A stretch of 64,000 nucleotides of DNA from Sweltsa coloradensis (GCA_024449915.1 JAMZAV010005082.1:24648-88647); one strand, 5' to 3'; positions 9,900 to 22,204 are shown, counted from the stretch's first letter. A program made the numbers and translations. Notes: generated by a model not told the origin, from the sequence alone.

Positions 9900-12800
9900 T
9901 CATTGTTTTGGGCCCGAGACATTTCTGGGGTCTTTTGCGCATGTTTTCTGCGCACGGGACTATTCCCTTTCTTATACCCGAAACATGATTGGTTTTCAAT
10001 GTTATGTTTCAATATACAATATTGACATCATTGAAGCTAATGTCTGTTGTTTGGTTAAGCTTGCAATGTACCATTTTGAACTTCTTCGATGTGCCCTTCA
10101 ACAGGTCGACATTGCTCAACGATCCTTGAGAGTTTTTCATGTTTGCGTCTCTTAGAAAACTCAAAAATCATGTATCTTCCACTATTATCACCAATGACGT
10201 TTATATCTTTGTGTGGCCCGTTACACTTAAAACTTCCCACAACGGCCACAACGAATGATAATGTAACTTCATTGGGTTAGTGGGGTACTCTTGTCTTCAC
10301 GCGTATAAACCCAAGATTTCCACTGCTGAAATCCAATGATTTACATTCACTCACATCCTTGAACTCCCTTCTTGTGCAACGGTACTTTTGGCTGGTCAAC
10401 ATACCCTTAGCATTTTTGCGTTGTCCCTCCAAGTGGTACGACTCCTCTTCGTCGAACTAAACATCAATTAGAACTATCAGAGTCATATGGTTGAGTTTTG
10501 CGGAATCTTGTCTTATTGACGAGACGGCGAAGAGTGGTCTACACCGAATGATGCTTTCACTATCCACATTAATATCTACTTTCTCGTGAAGTATTTCGGA
10601 TTCACTCAGACTTGAGCTAAGACGCGTCGGTAAATCCACGAAGCGTCGCCTTTCTTTGCGCTTACCACATATACTGTCGATGAATTTTTTCGCGTCGAAA
10701 ACCCATTGAAGGCATAATGTGCATACCTGATTTACAGCAAGAAAATGACATTGTCTTGGTTGTCTCAAATTTTGGAACTACTATTATAACTCATTTTAAA
10801 ACCGATTTCAAAGGTATTTCTCCTGTGTTATTCTTTCAGAAGGCATCCTTCCAGCTTTTTAACGGAATTCCGCTGGAATTTTTCTTCACAGGAAGTAATG
10901 CTACTACTGCCCGTTCCCTAGACTTCTAAGACGGGGTAAGCCAAGTCATATTGATCTCTCTCATCAAAATTATTTAAATAGGGGCGATCAGAGTCTCGTA
11001 ACGAAATAAGCTGTTTGCTTCTAGAATCATCCGCATGATTCGTTTTTATTAATGCGAGGGGGCATTTACATGATTTGTCAATCCATGGAGCATACGGTTG
11101 TGTTTCCGTTGCTTAATCTCAGAACATCCGACTAAAACTAAGAACGGCGAGTAAGGGTGGTACGGTACTTTGCGTTGATTATAAACTTCGTCGTTGCAAA
11201 TACTTGTCATCCGGAATCAAGCAAGCTGTTGATGAATCTGTTTCAGTGTCCTCACTTTCAGAAGATAGTCTTCTGAGTGTTTCGGGATCGGGGTTAAGTT
11301 TCAGGTTTTGAAAACTAATAGGTCTCGATTCATCCTCCTAAGGGAAACGGCATCACGGCTTTCTTTTTTACATCTACCCCACTTAAAACATCTAAGCTAC
11401 TTCCCCTATTTCACCGTAGTAATCTGAAGTTTTAACTGGGTGCACAGAAAATGGTCGATTTGATTTCCGTTCAAGATGCAAACCTTTGTTTGATTTTGAA
11501 TCATCTAAATCATGTTGATGATCTTGTGTCAGTTCATTTTCATATTCAATGACGAAGTACATAAGCCGTATAAATTGTACTTGGAGTATCTGAACAAAAC
11601 GATTTCACGTGTGATATCTTTCTCTCTAAACAAATCCCATTATTGTCCAAATCCGTGCCATACAGAACGTCTTACTCCTTTTTCTTGCAATTTCAAGTGA
11701 GGAAGGCCATAATTCCTTATAAACAATACTTTGGGGAAACGCCGATCGGGGTTTAATGTCGGAAGATTTTCGTTCAAGGCAAAGGGTCCATCATACAAAT
11801 TGAATCATTGATCCACTTAGCAACTCTTTGCCGGGTTTATTTCGCACAAAAAATCCATAGAAGAAGGGCCATAAATTAGAATATACGGTGCTCGGAGTAT
11901 CTGTAAGCTGTGATATTATCTCTGATTTCTTCCTTTCAAGATGTATGCTGTCAATACTACAAACATCGTAAATAGAACTCGAACTATCTTTCTCAACTGA
12001 ATTCACTTTATCTTCATCACGTGGCATAGCTGGTTTTTAAAAGTAAATGTTTTGGTTGTATCCGGTGAGAAGCAAAGGTGTAATTTTTTTTCCTAGACGG
12101 GTGCCCACTTTCAGTGATGTAAGGGATTCAGATTGTTCGTCACTACTAATTTTACTAAAACTCGGTAGAAGTTTTGAACGTGATTTACTAGCGTACGAAA
12201 GTGGTTTCGTGAGAATGATGATTGTGAAGGTTTTGGAAGCCTTAACTGATCGAACCGTCCTCACGAATCCCACGTTTGCCCTTCGTGGTAGCTTTGACAT
12301 TACGTGAAAGATACCTTCCCCTCTCTCTCATCTGGATACTTAAGTCTCCATCCACTTTCATTTCAAAGACGGACCTTGGGTAGTTTTCCCCACTAGATTT
12401 CTGTATTCGCGGGGGGACAAAACTCACACTACATGACAAAGTACTGTTACACTACAATAAGAATTCGGACTCATTCGAACCAGGTTCGTCCCAAACTTGA
12501 TGTGTGTATCGACCTGAAGGGAAAAACTCTCTTCTCTACGAATTTTTCTCGAGGTAAATCCACCCTTTCTGCATAACCCCTCGAAATGGGTTTTTTTCAA
12601 CGTCGCGCGAAACACAAAGGTCAAACCTTCCTCCGTATCCACTAGATGGACTTTTCGATGGTGCCCGTAAACCTTTATCAGAGAAACAATCGACTCATAT
12701 CTCTTCTGCCATCTGGATCGTTGACGCAAATCTTTTTCTCCTGCAATGGCTTCATCCTTCAAACATAAATCTCTAAAAAAACTCACGGCCTTTTCTCGTA

Positions 12801-13450
12801 TGAACACCATCTAGATATACAGATTCTTTTCCATTTAATGTTTCTTTTCTCTGGGCGTCCAGTGTGGATCAGGTCGGGACTCAGTTTGAGGAGTCAACAT
12901 CCTCAGTGATCTTTCGACCTTTTTCCAACTTATCCAGTTTTCTCAAATGTAAGAAATGCTCTGCTGTTTTAGCTTTATATTTCCAACTGTTGTTAGCACC
13001 TTGCTGAAAAAGGAAAATACCGTGAAGAGACGTTGCCCCTTTCGTCAGAAACTTCTCAAATTTGCACTTCCCGATGCATCAAAAAACTCATCCTCCCACT
13101 GTCGGAGAGCAGCTCCCCAGGATCGATATAATTTCTTGTAAAGCAATTGGCATCAGTTTGGCGCTTGGAAATACCTCGTTCGTTGTCGACCTTCATCCAG
13201 CTCAATTCTTTCACGCGTCTTTAGATCATGAGACGTACTACCCTCATCTTGGGTTGTGCTATCTACCTCACCCGGAACTTGGTGTCTTCCTCTTGGCGTT
13301 CTCGGGAGATGAGGTCCACTTCCGGCGAGATGTGGCCCCCGCTCTTTTGGGTATTTGAACTGGGTGCTCGCCAAGGTGCTGATTCTTCATCAAACTCTTC
13401 CTCATAGAAATCCTCATCGTCAGGGTACATTTTGCGAAAGATATAAGCAG
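9900..13450 (-). pseudogene. Decayed minus-strand coding region of unknown function
   Basis: This 3.5-kb island is less AT-rich than its surroundings and has protein-like open stretches on the minus strand, separated by isolated stops and frameshifts. It may begin at an ATG near 13434 (MYPDDEDFYEEEFDEES, then HISPEVDLISRERQEED). Other pieces are at 12424-12810 (Lys/Arg-rich, VSLIKVYGHHRKVHLVDTEE), 11791-12300, and 10457-10768 (CLQWVFDAKKF, then Ser- and Glu-rich). From 10457 down to 10055 the frame continues across only two stops (YHLEGQRKNAKGM, YRCTRREFKDVSECKS, GSFKCNGPHKDINVIGDNS). I recognise no family and see no RT, integrase, protease or helicase motif. A decayed gag-like or host gene are both possible. 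The direction is inferred from the longer minus-strand stretches. Confidence 0.4.
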
Positions 13451-14264
13451 GACTAAATACGTCTATTTGTAAGATTTCTCGTTTTTCCTGAAAAAAACGA
13501 AACGATTTTTGGTTTTTTATGGATTAAGGGCGCGTCAACCTTTAAGGTCATAATGCGCCACTCTACCTGGGGGATATGGGAGGAGGGGCCCATGCTGGTC
13601 AGAACCAGCCACGGGTAGGGAGAGGGAGGAGGGGTTCTTACGTCACGGTCGTCATTGTCTTTGTCATCGTTCATGGTGTCTTTTGTCGTCGTCGTGGAGG
13701 TCGTCAAGGGAAGGGGAAAAGTTCTCGACGACGATTGCCAGAGCTCGCCTCTAGTTTGGGGGAGTAAAAACTACCCTTGATTACTATTTGATGTTTGCGG
13801 GGTGGACTTTTTCTCTTGAATCGCCTTTTAGTAGTGATTTGAAAATTTTTAGCTATAAAGTGTAATGCCCCAATTTGTGTGTTAGTTTACTGGCCAAGCA
13901 CGTAGGCTAGATATCCCGTTTTTGCTTTTTTGACTACTGTTAAGCCTCAGTTACACGGTTCAATATTTCGTTCAAAATGAATTTGGATTCAAGGAAAAAA
14001 AATCAATGGAAAGAAGGTAAACCTATTGTTGCATTTTATTATTTTTCCACATATTCATTGTGTTAAATTTTTCTTTAATTCAATTAATCTTGAACAATAC
14101 AATGAATCGTCTAATTAAGGCTTTAAGAAAATCAGTTTTTTAAAGCCCTTGGCCTATTCGCATGCTTTTAAATAACTACTAAACAATTAAAATGCAGGCT
14201 AACATTTGTATGCTATTAAAATCTCATAATTCTTAAGAATGATAAGGCCTATACGTTTTAATAG
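13451..14264. other. No gene; short dispersed-repeat piece
   Basis: At 13525-13568 a segment GCGCGTCAAC...AAGGTCATAATGCGCCACTCT matches pieces of the GAGTGAGCG-type elements (18005-18040, 26785-26825, and inverted at 30605-30645). The GC-rich patch 13570-13760 has open frames on both strands but no recognised domain. The remainder is AT-rich. Confidence 0.4.
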
Positions 14265-14280
14265 GTAAGAGTTAATTAGA

Positions 14281-14430
14281 CGATTGAGCGCAGCGAATGA
14301 GGTTACGCCACTTGAACGGTCTTCGTTGTGACAATGTAGGCCTATGTCTGTCTATCAGTCTGTAAAATGTTTGTTCGATGCCTAAAGGGCCCAACGGACA
14401 ATTAGATTAGCTGAAATATAAAACACACAT
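14281..14430 (+). mobile_element. 5' end of a HINE-like element (fragment)
   Basis: GACGATTGAGCGCAGCGAATG resembles the 5' ends of the TTGAGCG and GAGTGAGCGCAGCGAA subfamilies, and GTCTGTCTATCAGTCTGT follows as in other copies. No 3' hairpin/CTAG end was found before the next element starts, so it is a truncated copy. Confidence 0.35.
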
Positions 14431-14474
14431 CCGTGACCAGTGAATTTAGAACTAATATTAAAATAAAAAAACTT

Positions 14475-15105
14475 TTAGAGCAGGTGAGGTTAATAATGTG
14501 ATGATTAGTTGGACTATACACTGCTCTTTTAATAAAGAAAACTATGTAGGGAACGATATTTCGACGACTATTCAGTCGTCTTCAACGGGTTTAATCACAT
14601 TGACAAATTACAACTGTAAGAAAAAACGAAATCCAAAAAATTTAAACAAATACATACTGCCATCTCAATTTCACAAGAAAAAATCATGCCTACCATCTTA
14701 TAAAAATGAAATCAGTTATGTTGCCAACTGACAATTAAGATTTTTAAAAAAAATTTATAAGCTGACTGACTGACTTTAGCTTGGAACAAAAACCTTTCCA
14801 GGTAGAAGGAAAGCCAATATTAGGAGTACTAATGACGTTGTTCTTCACAGCCATAAAAGGGCCCACTCTTTTAAACGATGTTTATGCAGATTAGTTTCAT
14901 GCAGAATGATATAGGATCGTTCCAATTCACATAATGAGGGTTCTTATAAAATGTTCTGCTAGTCTTGAGGAACAAACTTTATGTTGCGCCACATTATCAT
15001 AATACCGGTATGTTCTTTTATCCTGACCTCCAGTGGTCTCTTGGTCTCACCAATGTAAATATCACCACCCTTGACATGGTATCGAGACATTTAATTGGTG
15101 AGACC
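14475..15105 (-). mobile_element. Penelope-like element fragment with GIY-YIG endonuclease
   Basis: On the minus strand, from about 15095 down, the translation reads GGDIYIGETKRPLEVRIKEH, then after frameshifts RLAEHF-like sequence and LHKHRLKEW. This is the N-terminal half of the GIY-YIG nuclease that ends Penelope-like polyproteins (xxYIGxTxRxLxxRxxEH). The sequence beyond it (14475-14610) carries TTTTAGAGCAGGTGA and ATATTTCGACGACT, shared in inverse orientation with 36425-36520, so this is the element's 3' flank. The RT domain is absent. A tRNA-like repeat starts immediately beyond 15105. Confidence 0.75.
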
Positions 15106-15107
15106 AA

Positions 15108-15195
15108 GTGGTCTCGGTGGTCTAGTTGGCTAAGGCGCCTACCTGGTTTGTGGGAGACTCGGGTTCGAACCCCGATCGGGATGGGTTTTTTTTTG
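15108..15195 (+). repeat. tRNA-derived SINE head (or tRNA-like gene)
   Basis: The sequence has an A-box-like TGGTCTAGTTGGCTAAGGCG and a B-box GGTTCGAACCC inside a perfect five-pair T-arm (TCGGG/CCCGA), followed by a T-rich tail. The 7-bp acceptor stem does not pair well and the anticodon loop would be 8 bases, so a working tRNA is unlikely. Related heads are at 26595-26665 (minus), 30735-30810 (plus), 42560-42640 (plus, distorted) and 47195-47255 (minus). This supports a SINE family. Confidence 0.65.
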
Positions 15196-16134
15196 AACTT
15201 CTAAATTGTATTAAATATTATGTATAATAATTGTTGGGAACCAATTTAGTCACAAGCGAATTATCTACCAGGCTAGAAATTTGTAGTGCATATTTTTTAA
15301 TGTTCATCCAGTTTCAATGTGCATATACGAACTTTAAGAACTTTACAAATTATAGGCCCACCCGCCGCAGTTCTGCATCAAAGCGACAGCTGCATCCTTG
15401 TAGATTTCACTTACTTTAATTAAACAGGACTCCTTCCCACATCAGACTAAATCGCATTGTGCATCACTGAAACGATTCAAACACACGTAATTTCGTTCTT
15501 TGATATGGGTCCAGTTTTTCTCTATGCTGCTCAAATTATGGTAAAGTTGAACCTATAATTTGTTTTAAACGTCCTTGTGAAAAATGACTGCTTCCGAAAA
15601 AAATAGAGTTTCCACTGCCTTCTTGGTGACACGTCATGTGCTAGCCCAAGGTCCACTAAATCTCACAGTGGACTTTCGGGGAACCTTCGGCGAGCCTGTG
15701 GAAATTTTTTCTAGCCACGGTCATCCTTTAACCGGTTGGTTTATTTAGAAAATTTATTCTAAATAGTATTAAGAATCAATTTCTCCATCCTTTTATAATA
15801 TTATTATAAAAAGATAGATTCTTATAATTTTTCCCGTCCCCCAAAAATTTTGGGGTTAATTACGTTTGAGAAGGTTTTATTAAGTCTAGTTAAAAAATGA
15901 ATGAAAAATTCCCCAAGTCTACCCCTTAGTCACATACTGATTTTCAGTGGGGGGCATTAATTGTAAAGCCAACCAAGTCAACCATTTAGGCGCTGACACC
16001 ATCGACGAGCGAACAAAGACCCACTAGAGAACGCTAATTCGAACAACCTTAGAATACCTTAGAGGTGCCTCGTTGCTGGACGTGTCCAAAGTCATCTTTT
16101 CATATATCTCATCAAGAATTATTATGGACGTTCA
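15196..16134. other. No recognised gene
   Basis: AT-rich sequence following the SINE head. The patch at 15640-15720 has a few GC-rich words but no open exon with splice sites that I could accept. Confidence 0.4.
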
Positions 16135-16475
16135 TGGGGATGGAATAGTCGCGAATAAAACCACGCGAAATAATAGTTTTTTCGTGATATCTCGAGAACG
16201 ATGCAAATATCTAAAAAATGATTCTAGACCGAATTGTGGTTTTGTTAAAACAAAATAAAACAAAAAAAATATTGTAATGTGATGGTTATTAGTTTTTTTA
16301 TTAGAATTTTAATTAATTAAATGCATATCTTAAAATTTTTTTTTCTTGCATTGCATTTTTCTAACAAAACCGCTATTCGGTCTTAAATCAGTTTTTAGAT
16401 ATTTTCCATCGTTCTCGAGATATCACGAAAAAATTTAATTTCGCGTGGTTTTAATTTCGCGACTATCCCATCCTC
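16135..16475. mobile_element. MITE-like element 1 with about 130-bp inverted termini
   Basis: The left arm (16135-16270) starts GGGATGGAATAGTCGCGAA and includes CGTGATATCTCGAGAACGAT and TGTGGTTTTGTTA. The right arm (16335-16475) is its reverse complement, ending in TTTCGCGACTATCCCATCC. The arms are separated by only about 65 bases. The same arm pair bounds element 2 at 16605-17330. No transposase is encoded. The superfamily is not recognised. Confidence 0.75.
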
Positions 16476-16604
16476 TTAAGTACTTCTGCCTAAAGCGGGA
16501 AGTGAACCCTGAACCTTCTGCATTGGAAGCAGAGCATATGTTCACAAGACCAAAGAGCAAACACACCTCCGTGGCACGAAAGCCAGTTACCAACGTTAGC
16601 CTCC

Positions 16605-17332
16605 ATGGGATAGTCGCGAAAATTTAAAAACCCCACGAAATTACAGTTATTTCGGACATCTCGATAACGATGCAAAATATCTAAAAACGCATTTTAAACC
16701 GCTATGTGGTTTTGTTAGAACAATATAATGCAAGAAAAATATTCAAATTTAATAAACGGTGCGGTTTGTGAGTCAATATACCTATTTGAAACTTTTTGGG
16801 GAACCTTTTCCTGCTTCCAGTTGTCATCTGATCGATATGCAATTTTGGTCATTGTCCCAAACCCAAAGGGGATGGCACTCTTCTTTAGAGAAAGATTACT
16901 AAAAACATCATTGCTCAATACACACAAATAAATTCCGAAAATTACCAATTTTTTGATTTTACAAAAATCCCAAAATCCTAAAAATCCATTTTTTTTCTTT
17001 CGACTTTTGTGTGATGGTTAAAATAAATGTGCTTCTATTGAAGACTGTATGACCATAACATGTGTGCAAAGTGTGGTAACAATCTGATAGAAACTGGGTT
17101 CAGGGAAAAGTTCCAGAAAAAAATCCCTGGTATTGCAGACTCTTAAATTAATTAAAATTCTAATAAACAACATGATTACCATCATTTTAAAATATTTTTT
17201 CGTACTGGCTATAGTTCTCACAAAACCACAAAGCGGTCTAGAATCAGTTTTAAGATATTTTGCATCGTTCTCGAGATATCACGAAAAAACTGAAATTTTG
17301 CGTGGTTTTGATTTCGCGACTATTCCATCCGT
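16605..17332. mobile_element. MITE-like element 2, same termini, larger interior
   Basis: The left arm (16605-16745) begins ATGGGATAGTCGCGAA. The right arm (17195-17332) is its inverse and ends CGCGACTATTCCATCC. The interior (about 16760-17190) is reverse-complementary to 47625-47990, for example the words GTAACAATCTGATAGAAACTGG here and GTTTTCAACAGATTGTTACC there. The interior therefore belongs to a wider family. It is non-coding. Confidence 0.7.
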
Positions 17333-17882
17333 CATCGGCTCATTCTACGCGCTTTCAAATTTCTCAGACATGTTTAGTCGCATCTATTTATGATTTAATA
17401 TAATAATTGTGTAAAAAATCAGTTATGAAGGCATCTATCTAAGCACTTTTCCATTTATTGATTATAGAAAATACACTACAAAAGTTGTGACTAGGTGCAT
17501 AGATTCTAAATGCGAGTTGAGTAAGGTAGCATGCACAGGAGTAGGTCTACCTATAATATTGGAGCCGTGCGGTCTCCACTGATCGACTCACAATAAAATT
17601 TCGTCGAACTTGAGTGAAATACTTTCTTCTTTTTAATTTGTGTTAAAGTGTTTTTATAATATTCCTAAGTCCGGAAAATACGCAAATTAAACTTCAGTTT
17701 AGAATTTTATTTATTTTGAATTAAAAAATTGAAATTGTAAAAAAGTACATAGCACAAGTTCTCATAATAACATTTATCTACAAAAAATATTTACCAAAAT
17801 TGTGCGTTAATTAATGTTAAACTGCCGAAGAAATTTAAAGTATGCCTATGTGTTGCCATTTTTTAAGTCATTTATGCTATTA
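17333..17882. other. AT-rich, nothing recognised
   Basis: No exon, RNA gene or repeat boundary seen. Confidence 0.4.
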
Positions 17883-18045
17883 CCTAGGGAAAAACGCCAC
17901 CAAAGTCGTTGTTAGACGAGTGGGCGAGTCATGTGTTGAGTACCCGGGAACATTTACGCATTTGATGGTTAAAATGATAGTTGTGTTTCGTTGGTGGGTC
18001 TACAAGGGCTCGTCAACTGTAAGGTCATAATGCGCCACTGTAGCT
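17883..18045 (-). mobile_element. 3'-end fragment of a GAGTGAGCG-type HINE-like element
   Basis: CCTAGGGAAAAACGCC...AAAGTCGTTGTTAGACGAGTGGGCGAG is the inverse of the 3' end found at 26900-26935. It is followed by CGGGAACATT and by the GTCAACTGTAAGGTCATAATGCGCCACT block found in the full copies. Confidence 0.6.
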
Positions 18046-18160
18046 TATGACTGAAAGAAGTGAGAAAATATGATTTTATCTATTTAGAGTGTAAATTGCA
18101 ATATAGGAGTGTACATTAGCTTGTCCCTTTTTGTATATCTTTATGTCTTCTTTTATATCA

Positions 18161-18877
18161 TTGGATGAGCGAAGCGAAGACTTCAAACACTGAACCCCCC
18201 CCCCCCCCCAAACAATTTAGCTCAAGGTGTTTTTTTTAGTTTGTTTGTGTCTCTGTCTGCTTGGGTTTGCGCTCTAACGGTCAAACGGCATATGCGATTT
18301 TTATAAAATTGGAGGGGACCTTTGAAATCTCTGAACTTATACCTGCCACGTTTTTGGGGATAATCGAAGAAATATTTCTCATGAATATCGTACCTTTTAC
18401 GATTTTTTTCGCGTGATATTCTAGCCGATTCCCGACCGAATAAGTGGGGCTACAACGTCATATTTTCCATGGACATTAAGAATATGGTGATGTAGTACCT
18501 TTGAAGAAAAATTGGAAAGTTGGCCAGAAATCAAATTTAAAAAAAAGGTTTAACGCGACTCAAAGCGTTTGCGAGCGGCCTAGTATGTAAATACAGGGTC
18601 ACGTTTCATTACCAATTGGTATATTATGGTGATGTAGTACCTTTTGAAAAAAAAGTTTTGGGAAAAATTAGCCTGAATCCATTAGAAATTAAGGTTTTAA
18701 TATATTTTTTTGGAGTATAATTTTAATGACACTTAAAAAAGTAAAAATAGGGAAACTTGGGCAACAATCACCTACAATGCGTTCAAAAAGCACTTGTAAA
18801 AGTAAAAATCCCACGCAACCTGAAAAATTAAAAGCTCTCCATGAAAAGCGAACTAAAGAAGTTCGCGAAGCGGCCTA
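18161..18877 (+). mobile_element. HINE-like element, GACTTCAATTTC subfamily
   Basis: The 5' end is TTGGATGAGCGAAGCGAAGA, followed by a C-run, a T-run, AACGGCATATGCGATTTT and TCTCTGAACTTATACCTGCC. The 3' end is a variant with a longer stem (GCGAAC...GTTCGC) just before GAAGCGGCCTAAA. It therefore keeps pairing capacity although the stem sequence differs from other copies. It is non-coding. Confidence 0.65.
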
Positions 18878-18893
18878 AAGCACAAATTGTTTT

Positions 18894-19459
18894 TTGGATG
18901 ATCGAAGCGAAGACCTCAATTTCACCGACCCCCAAAGAATTTAGCTCGGGTGTTTTTTTTTTTTTTTCAGCCGTCTGTCTGTCTGTTTGCTCTCTAACTT
19001 ACAGGGCAAAAGGCATATGCGATCTTGATGAAAATTTGACACGACCTTCGTTTTCTCTGAACTTAGACTTGCCACGTTTTTGGGTATAATCGAAGAAATA
19101 TTTCTCACGAATATCGTACTTTTACGGGTTTTTTCGATTTTGAATGGGATATTTTCGTGATATTTGGGCCGATTCTGACTAAACGGGTGGGGCTACAAAG
19201 TTAATTTTTTACATGGACATTGAGGTAATGGTGATGAATTGCCTTTTGAAAGAAAATTAACGTTGAAAAAGTTTGCAAGAATCCGAAGAATAAAGGTTTA
19301 AATATAAGTTTTGGAAGTATATAATAACAAGTAACAAGTAACAATAGAAACTTGACATGAATCACCTACAATGCGTTCAAAAACCCCACGCAAACTAAAA
19401 ACTTACAAAAAAGCTTATCCATCAACGCGACTAAAAAAAGCGTTCGCGAAGCAGCCTAG
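18894..19459 (+). mobile_element. HINE-like element, second adjacent copy
   Basis: The 5' end is TTGGATGATCGAAGCGAAGA and the interior matches 18161-18877 (GGCATATGCGATCTTGATG, GCCACGTTTTTGGGTATAAT). The 3' end has ATCCATCAACGCG, the stem AACGC...GCGTT, then CGCGAAGCAGCCTAG followed by T. It lies 16 bases after the previous copy. Confidence 0.7.
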
Positions 19460-20438
19460 TGGTATAAAATTGAAGTTGCCTTCCTCCATAACCCCCCCCC
19501 CCCCCTCCCCCAACCAGCCAGGCCTACTGATTTCTCAGAAGTGGGTGGTTGCCACGTGCCTCCAAACTCTGAGAAGATTTTTTTAAGTCTGTTATTGAGC
19601 AATCGATTATTGGATACCTCACAAAGGTCTTTTGTATTGGATCCAGTCCCAGCGCTATACAATTCTATTGCGAGAACCACTGTCATAACGATTGATGTTA
19701 ATTACGAAACAGGAGTGCATTAAAATAGCTCTTTGAAAATATACAAAAATACGAAAATATCTTTTTAGAATGACTGGCTCTGAGAAGTTTTTTTTTAAAT
19801 CGACAAAGAAAGTCTGTTATTGAGTAATTTTCTATTGTTTTTACCTCACAAAGGTCACTTGTATCGGCTCCATCCATCGAGTCCCAGGGCGATACAATTA
19901 TATTGCGCGAACTACTGTTAATACCATTTGATGTTAATTGCGAACCAGCACGGCGATTCTCTAAGGTCCGCGTTAACGTTAAATATCAATTTGGCGTTAA
20001 TTAACGATAACATTGCAAGTTTTTGATTCACTAACGAATTTTGTCGTCAGCGGACGTTAAAAGTGACGTCATTTTTAACGCGATCCAAACCCCTGCCTTT
20101 AGCCCTGCGTTAAAAAAGATAGACGATACGTTTACGTTTTGTCACCTTTACTTCAAATTTTAGAAGCATTGAATAATCGTATTTTGTTGTGACGGCTACC
20201 TAAATAATCAATTTTCGGGTTAATACATGTTTTAGTGTTGTAAAGCAACGTCTATATTGCATTTATAAAAAATAAAATATTGTAATAACATAATCTCAAT
20301 TACGCAAAGAGTGCAAAGGCGAATTTGGAAGAGGTTTTGTCTTTCTATTCTTACATCTTTGCTTTCAAGTCCTCTTCATTCTAGCGTTTTCATTGGCCGA
20401 GTGGTCTCACAGCCTTCTCGAGAACATGGCCAAACTAA
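19460..20438. repeat. Tandem duplication of about 225 bp, then unrecognised sequence
   Basis: 19560-19725 and 19785-19960 share the same ordered words: GAGAAG then a T-run, AGTCTGTTATTGAG, ACCTCACAAAGGTC, CCAGTCCCAGCGC against CGAGTCCCAGGGC, GATACAATT, and GATGTTAATT. They are two diverged direct copies. The poly-C tract at 19491-19507 precedes them. At 19980-20100 short GTTAACGTTA-like words face each other but form no clear element. Confidence 0.55.
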
Positions 20439-20995
20439 TTGGATGAGCGAAGCGAAGACTTCAATTTCTCTGACCCCCCCCAAAAAAATTAGCTCGGGTG
20501 TTTTTTTTGTCTGTTTGTTCGCGCTCTACCGGGCAAACGGCATATGCAATCTTGATGAAAATTGAAGTGCACCTTCGAAATCTCTGAACTTTGACCTGCC
20601 ACGTTTTTGGGTACAATCGAATAAATATTTCTAATGAATATCGTACTTTTACGATTTTTTTCTATTTTTAGTGCGATATTTTCGTGACATTTGGGCCGAT
20701 CCTGATCAAACGGGTAGGGCTACAACGTTCATATTTGACATGTGCATTAAGGTAATGGTGATTTGTTGTTTTTTGAATGAAAAAGTTGAAAAAGTTAGCC
20801 AGAATCTATATAAATAAAGGTGTTAAAATCAGTTTTTTATGAATATAATAACAATTAACAAGTAACAATAGAAACTTGTCAACAATCACCTACAATACGT
20901 TCAAAAAGCACTTACAAAAGTAAAGAGATCCCACGCAAACTAAAAATTTACAAAAAATCTCATCCATCAACGCAACTTAAAAAAGCGTTTATTCA
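20439..20995 (+). mobile_element. HINE-like element, 3' end lost
   Basis: The 5' end is TTGGATGAGCGAAGCGAAGA with the same interior as the copies at 18161 and 18894. The 3' part reaches ATCCATCAACGCAACTT and AAAAAAGCGTTT and is then replaced by a CATT-repeat at 20991, so the terminal CTAG is missing. Confidence 0.65.
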
Positions 20996-21077
20996 TTCAT
21001 TCAATAATAATAATAATTTTTTAAAAAATGAATGAATGAATGAATGAATGAATGAATGAATGAATGAATGAATGAAG
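20991..21077. repeat. Facing (CATT)n and (AATG)n microsatellites
   Basis: Three to four CATT units and a short TAA run are followed by about 12 AATG units. The two runs are reverse-complementary and could fold on each other. Confidence 0.85.
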
Positions 21078-22204
21078 GTTAATTTTCATTTTTCCGAAGT
21101 TTGCAATTTGAAAACCTATTACACTCAATTTTGGAAACCTACATCACACAAGTCCTAGTAAATGTTATCGTGAGTACAACTCACATGTTTAAAACAATTG
21201 TCTGCTTAGTTTTAGGTGATCTGCGGGAAGACTTCACTGCGCCGATATAAGGGACTCTTTACAACCAAATACTGATCTACGCGCGTGCATATTACTCAAA
21301 CAAACAGACTATTCACGAGTGGTGTCTGGGCTTAATTACACTTTCTGCGCGTACAACTGACATCATTGTTATCTACCATGCTCGCATCGCATACCCTCGT
21401 AATTAATTACTAAAGAACCTTCATCCGTATTAAACTCTGATATGTGAGTGAGTACGTATTTCAAGTATCCACTTCAACATCCGTGGTAGTCTACTAATTA
21501 GCTGGACTCTATCAACTGCAGGGCTATGATTGTATCGTGAGCTTCAAGTGATTGTTATCCCCTATCAAGCAAGGTAGTCAAGCCTGAGCTAAATTCACAT
21601 TTTCCTGTGTTAGGTCAAACTATTCTCGTTCGTCTCCTTCACTCAATGACTGCTTCAAGCCAATGCTAATTAAAGCTGTTTCCACGTAATCATAGATTAT
21701 ACCAGTAATAAGACTCTCCTAATTACTCTGCGCAGTAATTAAATTCCTTTCATATTCCTTTCGTAAAACAATATAATTATATATCAGAGGTAATATAACA
21801 ATAAATACGATGAAGTAGCAAACACTATACGACTTACCAGCTATTTTAAAACGAACAAAATAATTTGAAAATGTGATGTGAAATCGTTGATCTACTACCA
21901 AAGAGTTAGTTAGATTTAACCGTTAGCACTTAGCAGGACTATCAATAATAAGACTAAGGGTCATAAAAGTCATAAAATCCTATATCAATAAAGTACACAG
22001 GCTTATTTTAACAAACTGACACACCGTTGCCAACAAAATATTAGAAGATAAGAAGGCCATAAAAATCCAATATCAGTAAAATACGAACTCATTTAAAAAC
22101 TGACAAAAACACATGTTAAACAAAACATTTTTTCTTTCATTTTCTTTTCTTTTCTTTTCTTTTTTATGTTTGGTTCATTAATTTATGACATGTAATATCA
22201 AAAA
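21078..22204. other. No recognised gene
   Basis: The first 600 bases are less AT-rich but show no open exon with both splice sites. A CTTTT/TTTTC-rich stretch at 22135-22170 precedes the next element. Confidence 0.35.

Noticed and set aside
15108..15195. Functional tRNA gene
   Set aside because: A- and B-box are present, but the acceptor stem does not pair and the anticodon loop would be too long. Related heads recur at four other loci, fitting a SINE better.
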